This document shows, in pieces, positions 27,334 to 35,529 of a stretch of 64,000 nt of DNA; position 1 is the first letter of the stretch, and each line of letters begins with the position of its first letter. The notes beneath the pieces are model-generated. The model searched no databases and was not told the DNA's origin. It was given only the letters and a program-made list of their open reading frames with translations. This DNA comes from Victivallales bacterium (GTDB taxonomy: Bacteria > Verrucomicrobiota > Lentisphaeria > Victivallales > GWF2-38-69), in assembly GCA_021733985.1 (NCBI GenBank), contig JAIPJT010000004.1, positions 1-64,000 of the forward strand. The letters run 5' to 3'. The translations under genes were made by a program, and so were the position numbers.

Positions 27334-28159
27334 TTATACAGTTTTTAGTTAAAGCCTGGTTAAAATCTTCCCTCGTTATGTCAAATAAATTTACAGATAT
27401 AAAGTTCAAGTGGAATTTTTCTTTATAATATACTGTTGTCCTTTTCAGCAGATCAGAGAGCTCATTCCAATTTAGAAAAATTTTAGTGAAATCATTAATT
27501 AGTATTATATTAAAAGCTTCAGGTATCTTTGAAGCTTTGATATTTGTAAGCGCTCCTTCACAGACAAAGCATTCTTCTTCTTCAAAATCTTTTTCTTTCT
27601 TAACAGGAAATTTTTTTACCAAATTTAGTGTTTTGATTTGATTTAATGATTTAATTAAATTTTTCTGTGATACTTTCATAACATAAATGAATTCAGCTTC
27701 AGGGGCTGAAGTAATTTGAGTTATTCTGTTGACTGCTCCGTCAATAAGATTAGTCTTTATAACTGTTTCTTCTCTTAAATATTTTAAAATAAAATCAAGC
27801 TGTGAATTGTTTTCGGGGCCGATAAGTTCTATAGAACCTTTCCTGAGGATTCTGATTAACACAAGCCGTCCGAGTTTTGAGATAAAAGGGAATACTTCTA
27901 CTACTTCAAAAACTGCATCTGTAACAGTTAATGCATATTCACAAGTTACAATATAATCATTTTTTTCTGCTGTAATACCGGGTTTTGGAGTTCCGAAGAT
28001 CATATCTTCTTTTTCTCCGTCAATGCCGATCGTCATATAACATAATGAATCGGCCTTCTTCCTTATGAGCGGAAGAAGGTAATTCAAAAATGTTGTTTTT
28101 CCGGCATTTTTGCTGTTCCCGGTTATAAAAGTAGTTTTATTGATTATACTATTTATCAT
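27296..28159 (-). CDS. kamB: lysine 5,6-aminomutase reactivase subunit KamB
   Basis: A 287-residue P-loop protein (GNSKNAGKTT, residues 14-23) that starts like a small GTP/ATP-binding molybdopterin-guanine-type protein but has no clear G4 motif. Its place directly before the MutS-like kamC and kamDE identifies it as KamB, the partner in the aminomutase reactivase. Sequence conservation of this family is low, so the name rests largely on context. It starts six bases after the amidohydrolase stop. Confidence 0.75.
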   Translation of the reverse strand: MINSIINKTTFITGNSKNAGKTTFLNYLLPLIRKKADSLCYMTIGIDGEKEDMIFGTPKPGITAEKNDYIVTCEYALTVTDAVFEVVEVFPFISKLGRLVLIRILRKGSIELIGPENNSQLDFILKYLREETVIKTNLIDGAVNRITQITSAPEAEFIYVMKVSQKNLIKSLNQIKTLNLVKKFPVKKEKDFEEEECFVCEGALTNIKASKIPEAFNIILINDFTKIFLNWNELSDLLKRTTVYYKEKFHLNFISVNLFDITREDFNQALTKNCINEKVVFNPYEYI

Positions 28160-28165
28160 GTCTTT

Positions 28166-29368
28166 TCAATTTGCCTGTTTTGTTCTAACATCTATTACTT
28201 TTTCATTTTCGGTTTCAAATGTGATAGAACCATATTTTTTTGTCTCCATACAATAACCTGCTATGAATTCATCGAGGGTAAGTTTCTGACTTTCCAATGG
28301 GGGGAAAAGCCCGTTTTGCAATGCACATTTTGCACCATGCGGCATGCCGTCAGAACTGAAAATTAAATCTACGCCGGGAATATAGCCAGCCTGGTCAATA
28401 AGCATCCTGAACGGATTATTTTTCTTTAGGCACTCGTCAGTTAATTTACCTTTGAAAAGTATGGATTCTTCCGAGAAGTTTATCTGCATAGAAAGTACTA
28501 TTCCAAGTTTTTTGCATTTTAAAGCTACTTCCGGTGATATATACTGAGCATGTTCGATTCTCATACATGGAAGCTTAATGTTTTCCTGTTCTATAATATC
28601 TACTAATTGTTCAATTACTATTTCACCTAAAGCATGTGCCGCGACAGCCTTACCTTCGGATTCGGCAAATTTGAGATCATTTTTAAGTTCCTCATCTGTA
28701 TAGAGTTTTATTCCACCGTCAAAGTCGGAGTTTACATACCCGTTAATAGCTGCTGTACCGGGACTTATTGCCCCGTCAAGAAAAATTTTAAAACCGGCTA
28801 TTTTATCTTTATATTTTTCAGGCAGAGTTTTATAAGATTTCAGGTCTATCCAGATTTTTACTCTGTGTAAATAACCGGTTTTTTCATATAAATCTATAAA
28901 ATCTGTGTTGGGTAAAAGCAGATCCTGCATTTTGTAAATTTGATTTTCTTTAAGCATGTAATCGAAAAATTCATGAACATCTTTTTCAGTAATTTTTTTA
29001 ATTTGCGGAATAAATTTAATAATCGAGTAAAGGTTATGTTCGATCCATTCAAGATTTTCAATATTATTTACAATTTCCGGAAATTCATCTATTAACTTGT
29101 CTTTTGCCTTCTGATTCATTATGTAATTGTGAAGGGAACTATCGCATATCAGTACTGCAGGAAGTTCTTTTTCAATTCTGTCTTTTGCTGTATCTCCGAA
29201 AGTCCATCCAAGAACAACATTTACATCTTCGTCAAGTTCTTTTATTCTGTTTAAAGCTTTTTCCAAATCCTTAACGTTTCTCAGATCGAGACAGTTTCTC
29301 AGTGCCAAATAAAAGGAAGTGTGAGTGTGATGGTCATTAAGCAGCGGAATATTGTGTGTTGTTTTCAT
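28166..29368 (-). CDS. amidohydrolase family protein (Amidohydro_3/YtcJ-like)
   Basis: A 400-residue metal-dependent hydrolase. Metal-site blocks are visible: DHHTHT near the start, AAHALGE, RIEHAQYI and SSDGMPHGA, the order expected in the Amidohydro_3 group. It has no signal peptide and is cytoplasmic. Its substrate is unknown. It lies inside the lysine operon between the transporter and kamB, which is not a standard position for any lysine fermentation enzyme I know; it may hydrolyse an N-acyl or lactam derivative of lysine or of a pathway intermediate (inference). AGGAG precedes the ATG. Confidence 0.78.
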   Translation of the reverse strand: MKTTHNIPLLNDHHTHTSFYLALRNCLDLRNVKDLEKALNRIKELDEDVNVVLGWTFGDTAKDRIEKELPAVLICDSSLHNYIMNQKAKDKLIDEFPEIVNNIENLEWIEHNLYSIIKFIPQIKKITEKDVHEFFDYMLKENQIYKMQDLLLPNTDFIDLYEKTGYLHRVKIWIDLKSYKTLPEKYKDKIAGFKIFLDGAISPGTAAINGYVNSDFDGGIKLYTDEELKNDLKFAESEGKAVAAHALGEIVIEQLVDIIEQENIKLPCMRIEHAQYISPEVALKCKKLGIVLSMQINFSEESILFKGKLTDECLKKNNPFRMLIDQAGYIPGVDLIFSSDGMPHGAKCALQNGLFPPLESQKLTLDEFIAGYCMETKKYGSITFETENEKVIDVRTKQAN

Positions 29369-29396
29369 TTTTAACTCCTGTAATATTTAGTTAATA

Positions 29397-30680
29397 TTAT
29401 TCTTCTTCATGGATTGCCTGAGGATTGTAGCCTTTTAACTTGTTTACCAGAATCACTAAAATTAAAAAAGCGGTTATTAACAGCATAAATACTGCTCCGG
29501 AAATAAAAACAAGTTTAAGCCCGACAGTTGCTTTGATGTAACTGGAAGCCAATGGAGCGATAACAGTGCCTACTGCTCCGCTTCCTAATACAGCAGTAGT
29601 CAGTCTGCTGGTTGCATGAGGAACCTGGGTAGTACCTGTAGTAGCAATTGTTGAATATGCTGCTGCAAAGCACATTCCTGTTACTGCGGTAAATAAAAAA
29701 GCCCAAATAATACTGATATTCAACACGGCCATGAGAAACAGGAGAATACCTGAAAGAGTGCAGATGAAACAGATATAAGTTTCCTGGGAAATTTTTTTTA
29801 GTATAAAAGTTGCGGAAAAGCGGCCGATTATTACAAAACCCCAAAAGGTCGAGATAAGGTAACTGCCGACACTGGCTGTCATTCCTATTTCTTTTTGTCC
29901 AAAAATAGGCAGCCAGAATATTACAATGGTTTCAGCAATCACATAGAACATTAAAGAAAAACTCATTAAATATACTGTAACAGGCCAGTTAACTAGTTCA
30001 TCAAGCCATGTCCTGCGGACCTCCAAATGTTTCGGCCTGGTTTTTTTTGAAGTTGAGACTGAAACTTTTTTGGGCGCTTCAAAGTTTGTAAATAGACAAA
30101 GTATAAATGCTAATACTATAAAAAGAATCACACTTGAAAGTGTTATATTCCAACTGAATTTAAGTTCATCAAGCATATAATTGAAAATTTTAGGAGCAGT
30201 AGTTGCACCGATGGCATATACCAGGGAAACTAATGCCATTTTAGAGGCTCTTTCTTTGTTATCCGTGATATAGATTATCAGATAGTATCCTAAGGAGAAG
30301 CACATTCCGTAACCAATTCCGTATACAAACAATGCTATGTAAAAAATATGGATATTGGTTGAAATCAGTATTATCCCAATGCCAATAAAAAGTAAAATAC
30401 TTGTAAGGATATTAGTTGTCTTAAGTGAAACAAATTCCAGCACAAGGCCTGTTGTGGCAAAAACCATAACTGCACTTGATAATGTAAAAAACGAATAACT
30501 TGCTACAGCGCTTGAAACATCCACACCTAAAGCTTTGGCTATATCTCCGATCACAACTCCGATTGCCGGAAAACTCGCACCTAAAAAAATCATATAAAGA
30601 TATGATACATATTCAATTTTTTTCTTTTCTGTTTTTAGATAACGCATATAGCGCTGTTTCATCGTTTCAGCAGCATACAT
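29397..30680 (-). CDS. MFS transporter (TsgA-like), putative lysine transporter
   Basis: A 427-residue membrane protein with about 12 hydrophobic segments and a basic N-terminus. The first half resembles TsgA-type MFS proteins (GVVIGDIAKAL, LEFVSLKTTNIL). There is no cleavable signal. In the lysine operon it most plausibly moves lysine or a fermentation product; direction and substrate are inferred from context only. GGGGGGAG five bases before the ATG is an unusually strong ribosome binding site. It follows kdd by 77 bases. Confidence 0.82.
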   Translation of the reverse strand: MYAAETMKQRYMRYLKTEKKKIEYVSYLYMIFLGASFPAIGVVIGDIAKALGVDVSSAVASYSFFTLSSAVMVFATTGLVLEFVSLKTTNILTSILLFIGIGIILISTNIHIFYIALFVYGIGYGMCFSLGYYLIIYITDNKERASKMALVSLVYAIGATTAPKIFNYMLDELKFSWNITLSSVILFIVLAFILCLFTNFEAPKKVSVSTSKKTRPKHLEVRRTWLDELVNWPVTVYLMSFSLMFYVIAETIVIFWLPIFGQKEIGMTASVGSYLISTFWGFVIIGRFSATFILKKISQETYICFICTLSGILLFLMAVLNISIIWAFLFTAVTGMCFAAAYSTIATTGTTQVPHATSRLTTAVLGSGAVGTVIAPLASSYIKATVGLKLVFISGAVFMLLITAFLILVILVNKLKGYNPQAIHEEE

Positions 30681-30757
30681 AAACTCCCCCCTTTTATTTT
30701 TAATTAAACATAGTAACAGATTCAGCGTAAACCTACGCTGGATCTGTTTTAAACAAA

Positions 30758-31795
30758 TTAAACATATAATTGTTTGTAGAGCTCTCTGATTCGGGTGCTT
30801 TCACGGATGATATTAATAGCTATATTTGCGTGATTATAAGCATAACCGTTTCCTACAATCATATCAATATCTTTGCCTACACCTTCAGCGCCCAGGGCTG
30901 CTTTAGTAAAAGATGTGGCCATGCTGAAAAAATATACAGTTCCTCTGTCCTTTGTCATGAGAATTGAACCCATTTCTGTATTCTGTATGTTTACATTATT
31001 TATAACTACATCGCAGAGCTTTCCATTTGTTGCAGCCATAGCTTTTTCATAGCAGCTGATAGCGTCAGTTGCGTCAAGCTTTATGACCTCGTCACATAGT
31101 TCCAAACTTTTCAGGAGTTTAAGGTTTTCATCTGAGTAGTCCATGCCTATGATTTTACCGTTGGGACCGGCGGCTTTTTTAGCGGCATAAGCGCAGAGAA
31201 TGCCTGATTTTCCTGCAGCACCGATAATTGCAACTGTATTGTCTTTTTTGACAAGCCTTTCTGTCTGGGCCGGTGCCCCGGCTACATCTAATACAGCCAA
31301 AGCAAGTGAAGGTGGAATATCATCAGGAAGCTTTGCATATATAGCTGATTCAAATAGTATTGCCTGTCCTTTAATTACAACCTGGTCAATGTTCTTTTTT
31401 ACTTCCACAATTTCATCTATTTTTAATGGAGTCAGTGACAAGGATACCAGGCTTGCAATTCTGTCTCCCTCTTTGACTGAAACTTTAGATTTTATTTTAT
31501 CTCCGATTGCATCTATATTCCCAATAAACATGCCGCCTGAACCGGTCACGGGATTTTTAAGTTTGCCGTTTCTCTTTACTAAATCCAGGATGATTTCCTT
31601 GATTTTTTCACTATCCCCGCCTGCTTGTTCTTTTATCTGTGTAAAACTTGCAGAGTCCACATTTAAAATATCAACATTGACACGTATTTCGTTGTCAAAT
31701 AGCTCCATGTCATTTGAAATTTTTAAAGCTGGCTGAGGCAGTACTCTGGCCGGCTCGATTACTCTGTGGATTCCGTATGGGTTCCCTTGTTTCAT
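30758..31795 (-). CDS. kdd: L-erythro-3,5-diaminohexanoate dehydrogenase
   Basis: Oxidatively deaminates 3,5-diaminohexanoate to 5-amino-3-oxohexanoate with NAD(P)+. The start at 31795 gives MKQGNPYGIHRVIEP, the family N-terminus; the track start at 31864 is TTG and would overlap kce. The Rossmann motif AIIGAAGKSGILCAYAAKKA is clear, together with SGGMFIGNIDAIG. At about 345 residues the length is normal. AAAGGAACAGG lies upstream of the ATG. It sits directly after kce, as in other lysine fermenters. Confidence 0.95.
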   Translation of the reverse strand: MKQGNPYGIHRVIEPARVLPQPALKISNDMELFDNEIRVNVDILNVDSASFTQIKEQAGGDSEKIKEIILDLVKRNGKLKNPVTGSGGMFIGNIDAIGDKIKSKVSVKEGDRIASLVSLSLTPLKIDEIVEVKKNIDQVVIKGQAILFESAIYAKLPDDIPPSLALAVLDVAGAPAQTERLVKKDNTVAIIGAAGKSGILCAYAAKKAAGPNGKIIGMDYSDENLKLLKSLELCDEVIKLDATDAISCYEKAMAATNGKLCDVVINNVNIQNTEMGSILMTKDRGTVYFFSMATSFTKAALGAEGVGKDIDMIVGNGYAYNHANIAINIIRESTRIRELYKQLYV

Positions 31796-31817
31796 GTTAC
31801 CTGTTCCTTTGTTTGTT

Positions 31818-32636
31818 TTAATTTTTAAGTTTAAACATTTCTCTGACATCTGCGGGCGTTGCAACAGAATATCCTGCGGCTTTGGATATTTTTGCAGCTC
31901 GTTCTACAAGCTGAGCATTGCTTTCGGCTAAAATACCTTTATCGAAATATATATTGTCTTCAAAGCCTACGCGCATAAAACCGCCAAGAGCAAGAGCTCC
32001 GTAATGGGCTTCAAGTGCTGCTTTGCCGCCAATGCCTATTACTGTCCAGCAAGTGCTTTCCGGCAGTCTCCTTACAAAAAAGCCAAGAGTTTCGACATCA
32101 TATTTTGCCGCACCAGGGACATTTAAAACAAAACTGTAATGGTAAGGCGGTTCTATGAGTCCTTCTTTAACAAGGAGATTTGCAGAATAAACATGGGACA
32201 AGTCAAAACATTCGAGAGTAGGTTTAACATTCTGTCTTTTCATTTCTTTAGCAAATTGCCGCATAATAGGCAAAGTATTGACAATATATTCATTTCCGAA
32301 ATTCACTGTTCCGCAGTCAAGAGATGCCATTTCTGGTTTCAGTGAAACAACTTCAAGTCTTTCCTCGGGTGACATACCTACACCGCCGCCGGTTGTGACT
32401 TCAATGACTATATCACATTTTTTTCTAATAAGTTCAACTGCTTTTTGGAAAATATTAATATCCATCGTTGCTCTGCCGTCTTTGTCTCTGACATGCAAGT
32501 GGCAGATAGAAGCTCCCTTAAGATATGAATTATAAGTACTTTCTGCTATTTCTTCGGGAGTAACAGGCAGGTTCGGATTATCTTTTTTGGATGTTTCGGC
32601 ACCGCAGACAGCCACAGTAATGACCATTTTTTTCAT
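31818..32636 (-). CDS. kce: 3-keto-5-aminohexanoate cleavage enzyme
   Basis: A 272-residue TIM-barrel Zn enzyme of the BKACE family. It condenses 5-amino-3-oxohexanoate with acetyl-CoA to give acetoacetate and 3-aminobutyryl-CoA. The metal ligands His46 and His48 in CHLHVRD have the same numbering as in the Cloacimonas Kce structure, and the acidic ligand is in VGFEDNIY (Glu226). AGGAG precedes the ATG. It is between the CoA-transferase and kdd, a typical neighbourhood. Confidence 0.96.
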   Translation of the reverse strand: MKKMVITVAVCGAETSKKDNPNLPVTPEEIAESTYNSYLKGASICHLHVRDKDGRATMDINIFQKAVELIRKKCDIVIEVTTGGGVGMSPEERLEVVSLKPEMASLDCGTVNFGNEYIVNTLPIMRQFAKEMKRQNVKPTLECFDLSHVYSANLLVKEGLIEPPYHYSFVLNVPGAAKYDVETLGFFVRRLPESTCWTVIGIGGKAALEAHYGALALGGFMRVGFEDNIYFDKGILAESNAQLVERAAKISKAAGYSVATPADVREMFKLKN

Positions 32637-32671
32637 AGTTAAATTTCTCCTGTATTTTATGATTCCCGTTA

Positions 32672-33325
32672 TTATTTAATATCTATAGTTTTTATATCGT
32701 CAGGAACAAGAAATTCTGCATCTGTTGCTTTTTTGATATCATCTATTGTTGTATCCGGAGCGATTTCTTCTAAAACCATTCCTTTATTAGTTATCTTAAA
32801 AACACCCATTTCGGTTATAATGTCAGTAACTTTTCCTGCAGCTGTTAACGGCAGGGAACATTTTTTCATTATTTTAGGATTCCCTTTTTGAGTGTGCAGC
32901 ATTGCGACTATAACTCTCTTTGCGCCGGAAACAAGGTCCATAGCCCCACCCATTCCGGGAACCATTTTGCCGGGTATTTTCCAATTGGCAATATCGCCGC
33001 TTTGGCTTACCTGTAATGCGCCGAGAATTGTGACATCTACATGTCCGCCGCGGATAATACCAAAAGAAGTAGCCGAATCGAAATACATTGCACCCGGGTT
33101 TGCAGTAACAGGCTGTCCTCCTGCATTTGTAAGCCTGAGATCTTCATTACCTTTTTCAGGAGCAGGTCCCAGTCCCATAATTCCGTTCTCTGACTGAAAA
33201 GTAATATCCTGGCCACTTTCTATATAATTTGCCACCATGGTAGGAAGGCCTATGCCGAGGTTAACTACATTGCCGTCATTAAGCTCTTTTGCGGCTCGTT
33301 TAGCGATTAATACTTTAGGATTCAT
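32672..33325 (-). CDS. atoA: acetoacetate CoA-transferase beta subunit
   Basis: The small catalytic subunit of a 3-oxoacid CoA-transferase. The active glutamate is Glu46 in SENGIMGLGP, counted from the start at 33325 (MNPKVLIAKRAAKE). The track start is TTG; the chosen ATG lies one base after the alpha-subunit stop and has GGAGG upstream. In lysine fermentation it moves CoA between acetoacetate and an acyl-CoA such as butyryl- or acetyl-CoA. The acyl donor cannot be told from sequence. Confidence 0.93.
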   Translation of the reverse strand: MNPKVLIAKRAAKELNDGNVVNLGIGLPTMVANYIESGQDITFQSENGIMGLGPAPEKGNEDLRLTNAGGQPVTANPGAMYFDSATSFGIIRGGHVDVTILGALQVSQSGDIANWKIPGKMVPGMGGAMDLVSGAKRVIVAMLHTQKGNPKIMKKCSLPLTAAGKVTDIITEMGVFKITNKGMVLEEIAPDTTIDDIKKATDAEFLVPDDIKTIDIK

Positions 33326-33326
33326 A

Positions 33327-34007
33327 TTACAGTTTTCCTCCATCAACTATATAATCAACAAAGATATGAGAAGTTACTACATTGTCGGGGTCAATCTCGC
33401 CGACTTCAACGATTTTTGCTGCTTCAACAATTACTCTGTCACAAGCCATTGCCATTAGCGGATTAAAGTTTCTTTCAGTTTTGCTGTAGCAGATATTGCC
33501 TTTTCTGTCTACAATAGCACCTTTTATCAGAGCGACATCTCCTCTCATAGGCTTTTCCAGGAGGTAGGTCTTTCTGTCAACAACAATTTTTTGCTTATCT
33601 TTTTCCACTTCTGTTTTTAGTCCTGTCGGTGTTAAAATACCTCCAAGCCCGAAACCAGCGGCTCTGATTTGTTCGGCGAGTGTGCCTTGCGGAACTAAAG
33701 TTACTTTAGCTTCTCCGGTATTCATCTGTTTACCGGTTTCCTTATTTGTCCCAATGTGGGTTGATATAAGATGTGAAATCTGTTTATTGACTATTAATTT
33801 GCCTATACCGGCTTTAATATTACCGATATCTTCTGCGAAGCCTGAGTCATTACATATTACTGTAAGATTTTCAACTTTTTTATTACATAGTTCATCAATA
33901 AGCCTGTGCGGTGCACCGCAGGATAAAAAACCGCCTATCATTAGAGTGTCGCCTTCTCTTATGAGGTCGGCGGCGATTTCTGCTGTAATAATTTTACTTT
34001 TACTCAT
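33327..34007 (-). CDS. atoD: acetoacetate CoA-transferase alpha subunit
   Basis: The alpha subunit of the same CoA-transferase, with the CoA-binding GGFLSCGAPHRLIDEL block near the start and NFNPLMAMACDRVIVEA near the end. The start is moved to the ATG at 34007 (MSKSKIITAEIAADL), with AGGAAATAGAA upstream, because the track start is TTG. It is translationally linked to the beta subunit. Confidence 0.93.
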   Translation of the reverse strand: MSKSKIITAEIAADLIREGDTLMIGGFLSCGAPHRLIDELCNKKVENLTVICNDSGFAEDIGNIKAGIGKLIVNKQISHLISTHIGTNKETGKQMNTGEAKVTLVPQGTLAEQIRAAGFGLGGILTPTGLKTEVEKDKQKIVVDRKTYLLEKPMRGDVALIKGAIVDRKGNICYSKTERNFNPLMAMACDRVIVEAAKIVEVGEIDPDNVVTSHIFVDYIVDGGKL

Positions 34008-34073
34008 TTCTATTTCCTGTTTTAGCAAATATAAAATATTAAAAATGACGTTTCCTGTTAACCGATTTAAACT

Positions 34074-35321
34074 TTAGCAGTATTTTTCTTCTAAAGCTTT
34101 AAAGGTTTCATCGATTGACTTTAAGGTGTATTTTAAGTCTTTATCTGTATGTCGATAACAAACATACCAGTGGTGATAAGGCTGCAGGAATACATTTTTT
34201 CTAATCATTTCAGTATAGAATTCTTTCCTGATCGCTTTATATGATCCATCTTCATTCTTTGGAAAAGTGATAAAGAACATCGGCGGAATTCCTGTCAGAT
34301 CTGCATCAATTTTACTTTCAACGAGAATTTTTTTAATGCCGTTCATCAAGTATTCGCCCTTTTTCCATATTGTTTCAAGAATATCATTATTTTCGAGTAG
34401 TTCTATTGTTTTAAGAGCAGCAACATGGCTTATACTGTTGGGGAAGAATGTAGAAGATATGAATACATTTTTGACTGCTTCTTTCATGAATTCTTTTTTT
34501 CCGGCTACAGCTCCTATCGGGTAACCGTTAGCCATAGCTTTGCCGAAAACAGCCATATCAGGTGTTACCCCGTAATATTTCTGTGCACCCCCAAGCGTGA
34601 CTCTGAAACCGGTTCTTATCTCGTCAAAAATAACTACAGCGCCATACCTATGTGCAAGTTCCTTAACACTTTCCAGATATCCGGGTTTGGGAGCTTCCAT
34701 AGGTTTTGCAGTCGGATGCGCAAAAGGGGTGATAATAACCGCTGCTGTATTGTTCTCATGTTCTTTCAGTAAACTTTCGAGATTTTCAAGATCATTATAA
34801 TGAAATTCGTGAATATCTTCATAAACTTTTTTAGGGACTCCGCCTTTTACTTCTACGCACCAGTTATGCCACCCGTGATATCCGCATCTTAATACTTTTG
34901 TCTTCTGTGTATAGGATCGGGCTATTCTTATTGCGCTTGTTGTTGCATCTGAGCCGGTTGTTACAAAAAGGCTCATTTCTGCGCAGGGAATGTGTTCACG
35001 CATTTTTACAGCCAAATCATTCTGAAATTTCTGAGTTAAGGAAAAACAAAATCCTTTTTCTCTTATTTGTTTAATAACGGCTTCATCGATTTCTTCTTCT
35101 CTGTATCCTAAAAGTATCGGGCCGTATGCACAAAGGTAATCAATATATTCATTACCGTCAATATCTTCTATTCTGCCGCCTTTAGCTTTGTCAAAATAAA
35201 TAGGATATTCACCTTCTACAAAGTTATAAGGCCTTCTAATCCCGAGTACACCGCCGGGGATATTTTCTTTGCCTCTTTCGTATTCATTGAGTGAATTGGT
35301 GAGATTCAGCTTTTCTGTCAT
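34074..35321 (-). CDS. class III aminotransferase (GSA/beta-amino-acid type)
   Basis: A 415-residue PLP enzyme of class III, closest in style to glutamate-1-semialdehyde aminomutase and beta-amino-acid transaminases. Visible are the phosphate-binding TTGSDATTSAIR, GYHGWHNW, the Asp of IFDEIRTGFR and the PLP lysine in FGKAMANGYPIGAV. It is the first gene of the lysine operon, but is not part of the textbook pathway. With kal absent from the window, transamination of 3-aminobutyrate or its CoA ester to acetoacetyl-CoA is an attractive role (inference). A haem-pathway GSA aminomutase is unlikely in this context. AGGAG precedes the ATG. Confidence 0.85.
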   Translation of the reverse strand: MTEKLNLTNSLNEYERGKENIPGGVLGIRRPYNFVEGEYPIYFDKAKGGRIEDIDGNEYIDYLCAYGPILLGYREEEIDEAVIKQIREKGFCFSLTQKFQNDLAVKMREHIPCAEMSLFVTTGSDATTSAIRIARSYTQKTKVLRCGYHGWHNWCVEVKGGVPKKVYEDIHEFHYNDLENLESLLKEHENNTAAVIITPFAHPTAKPMEAPKPGYLESVKELAHRYGAVVIFDEIRTGFRVTLGGAQKYYGVTPDMAVFGKAMANGYPIGAVAGKKEFMKEAVKNVFISSTFFPNSISHVAALKTIELLENNDILETIWKKGEYLMNGIKKILVESKIDADLTGIPPMFFITFPKNEDGSYKAIRKEFYTEMIRKNVFLQPYHHWYVCYRHTDKDLKYTLKSIDETFKALEEKYC

Positions 35322-35455
35322 AATTAACTCCTAATGTTATTTTTTATCCAAAAACTGATATTTGTGAGCCTCTGAAAAATAATGATATCATTGTATATTT
35401 TCATTACAATAAAAAAAATAATTTACTATTGAAAATAAAAAAAATATATAACTAA

Positions 35456-35477
35456 AAGTCAAACAAATAATTGACTT
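35456..35477. promoter_or_regulatory. inverted repeat between lysine operon and HTH-PAS regulator C
   Basis: AAGTCAA and TTGACTT are perfect seven-base arms around an eight-base AT spacer, 52 bases before the regulator ATG, in the divergent control region of the lysine operon. The right arm is also a fair -35 element (TTGACT), although no well-spaced -10 stands out. It is a candidate operator for the adjacent regulator. Confidence 0.4.
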
Positions 35478-35529
35478 ATAAATTAATTAATATTTATTTG
35501 AATAAAAAAGATAAATAAAGGAAGGTGAA

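Noticed and set aside
31200-31736. 178-aa plus-strand ORF inside kdd
   Set aside because: Antisense shadow of kdd; no ribosome binding site or recognisable domain.
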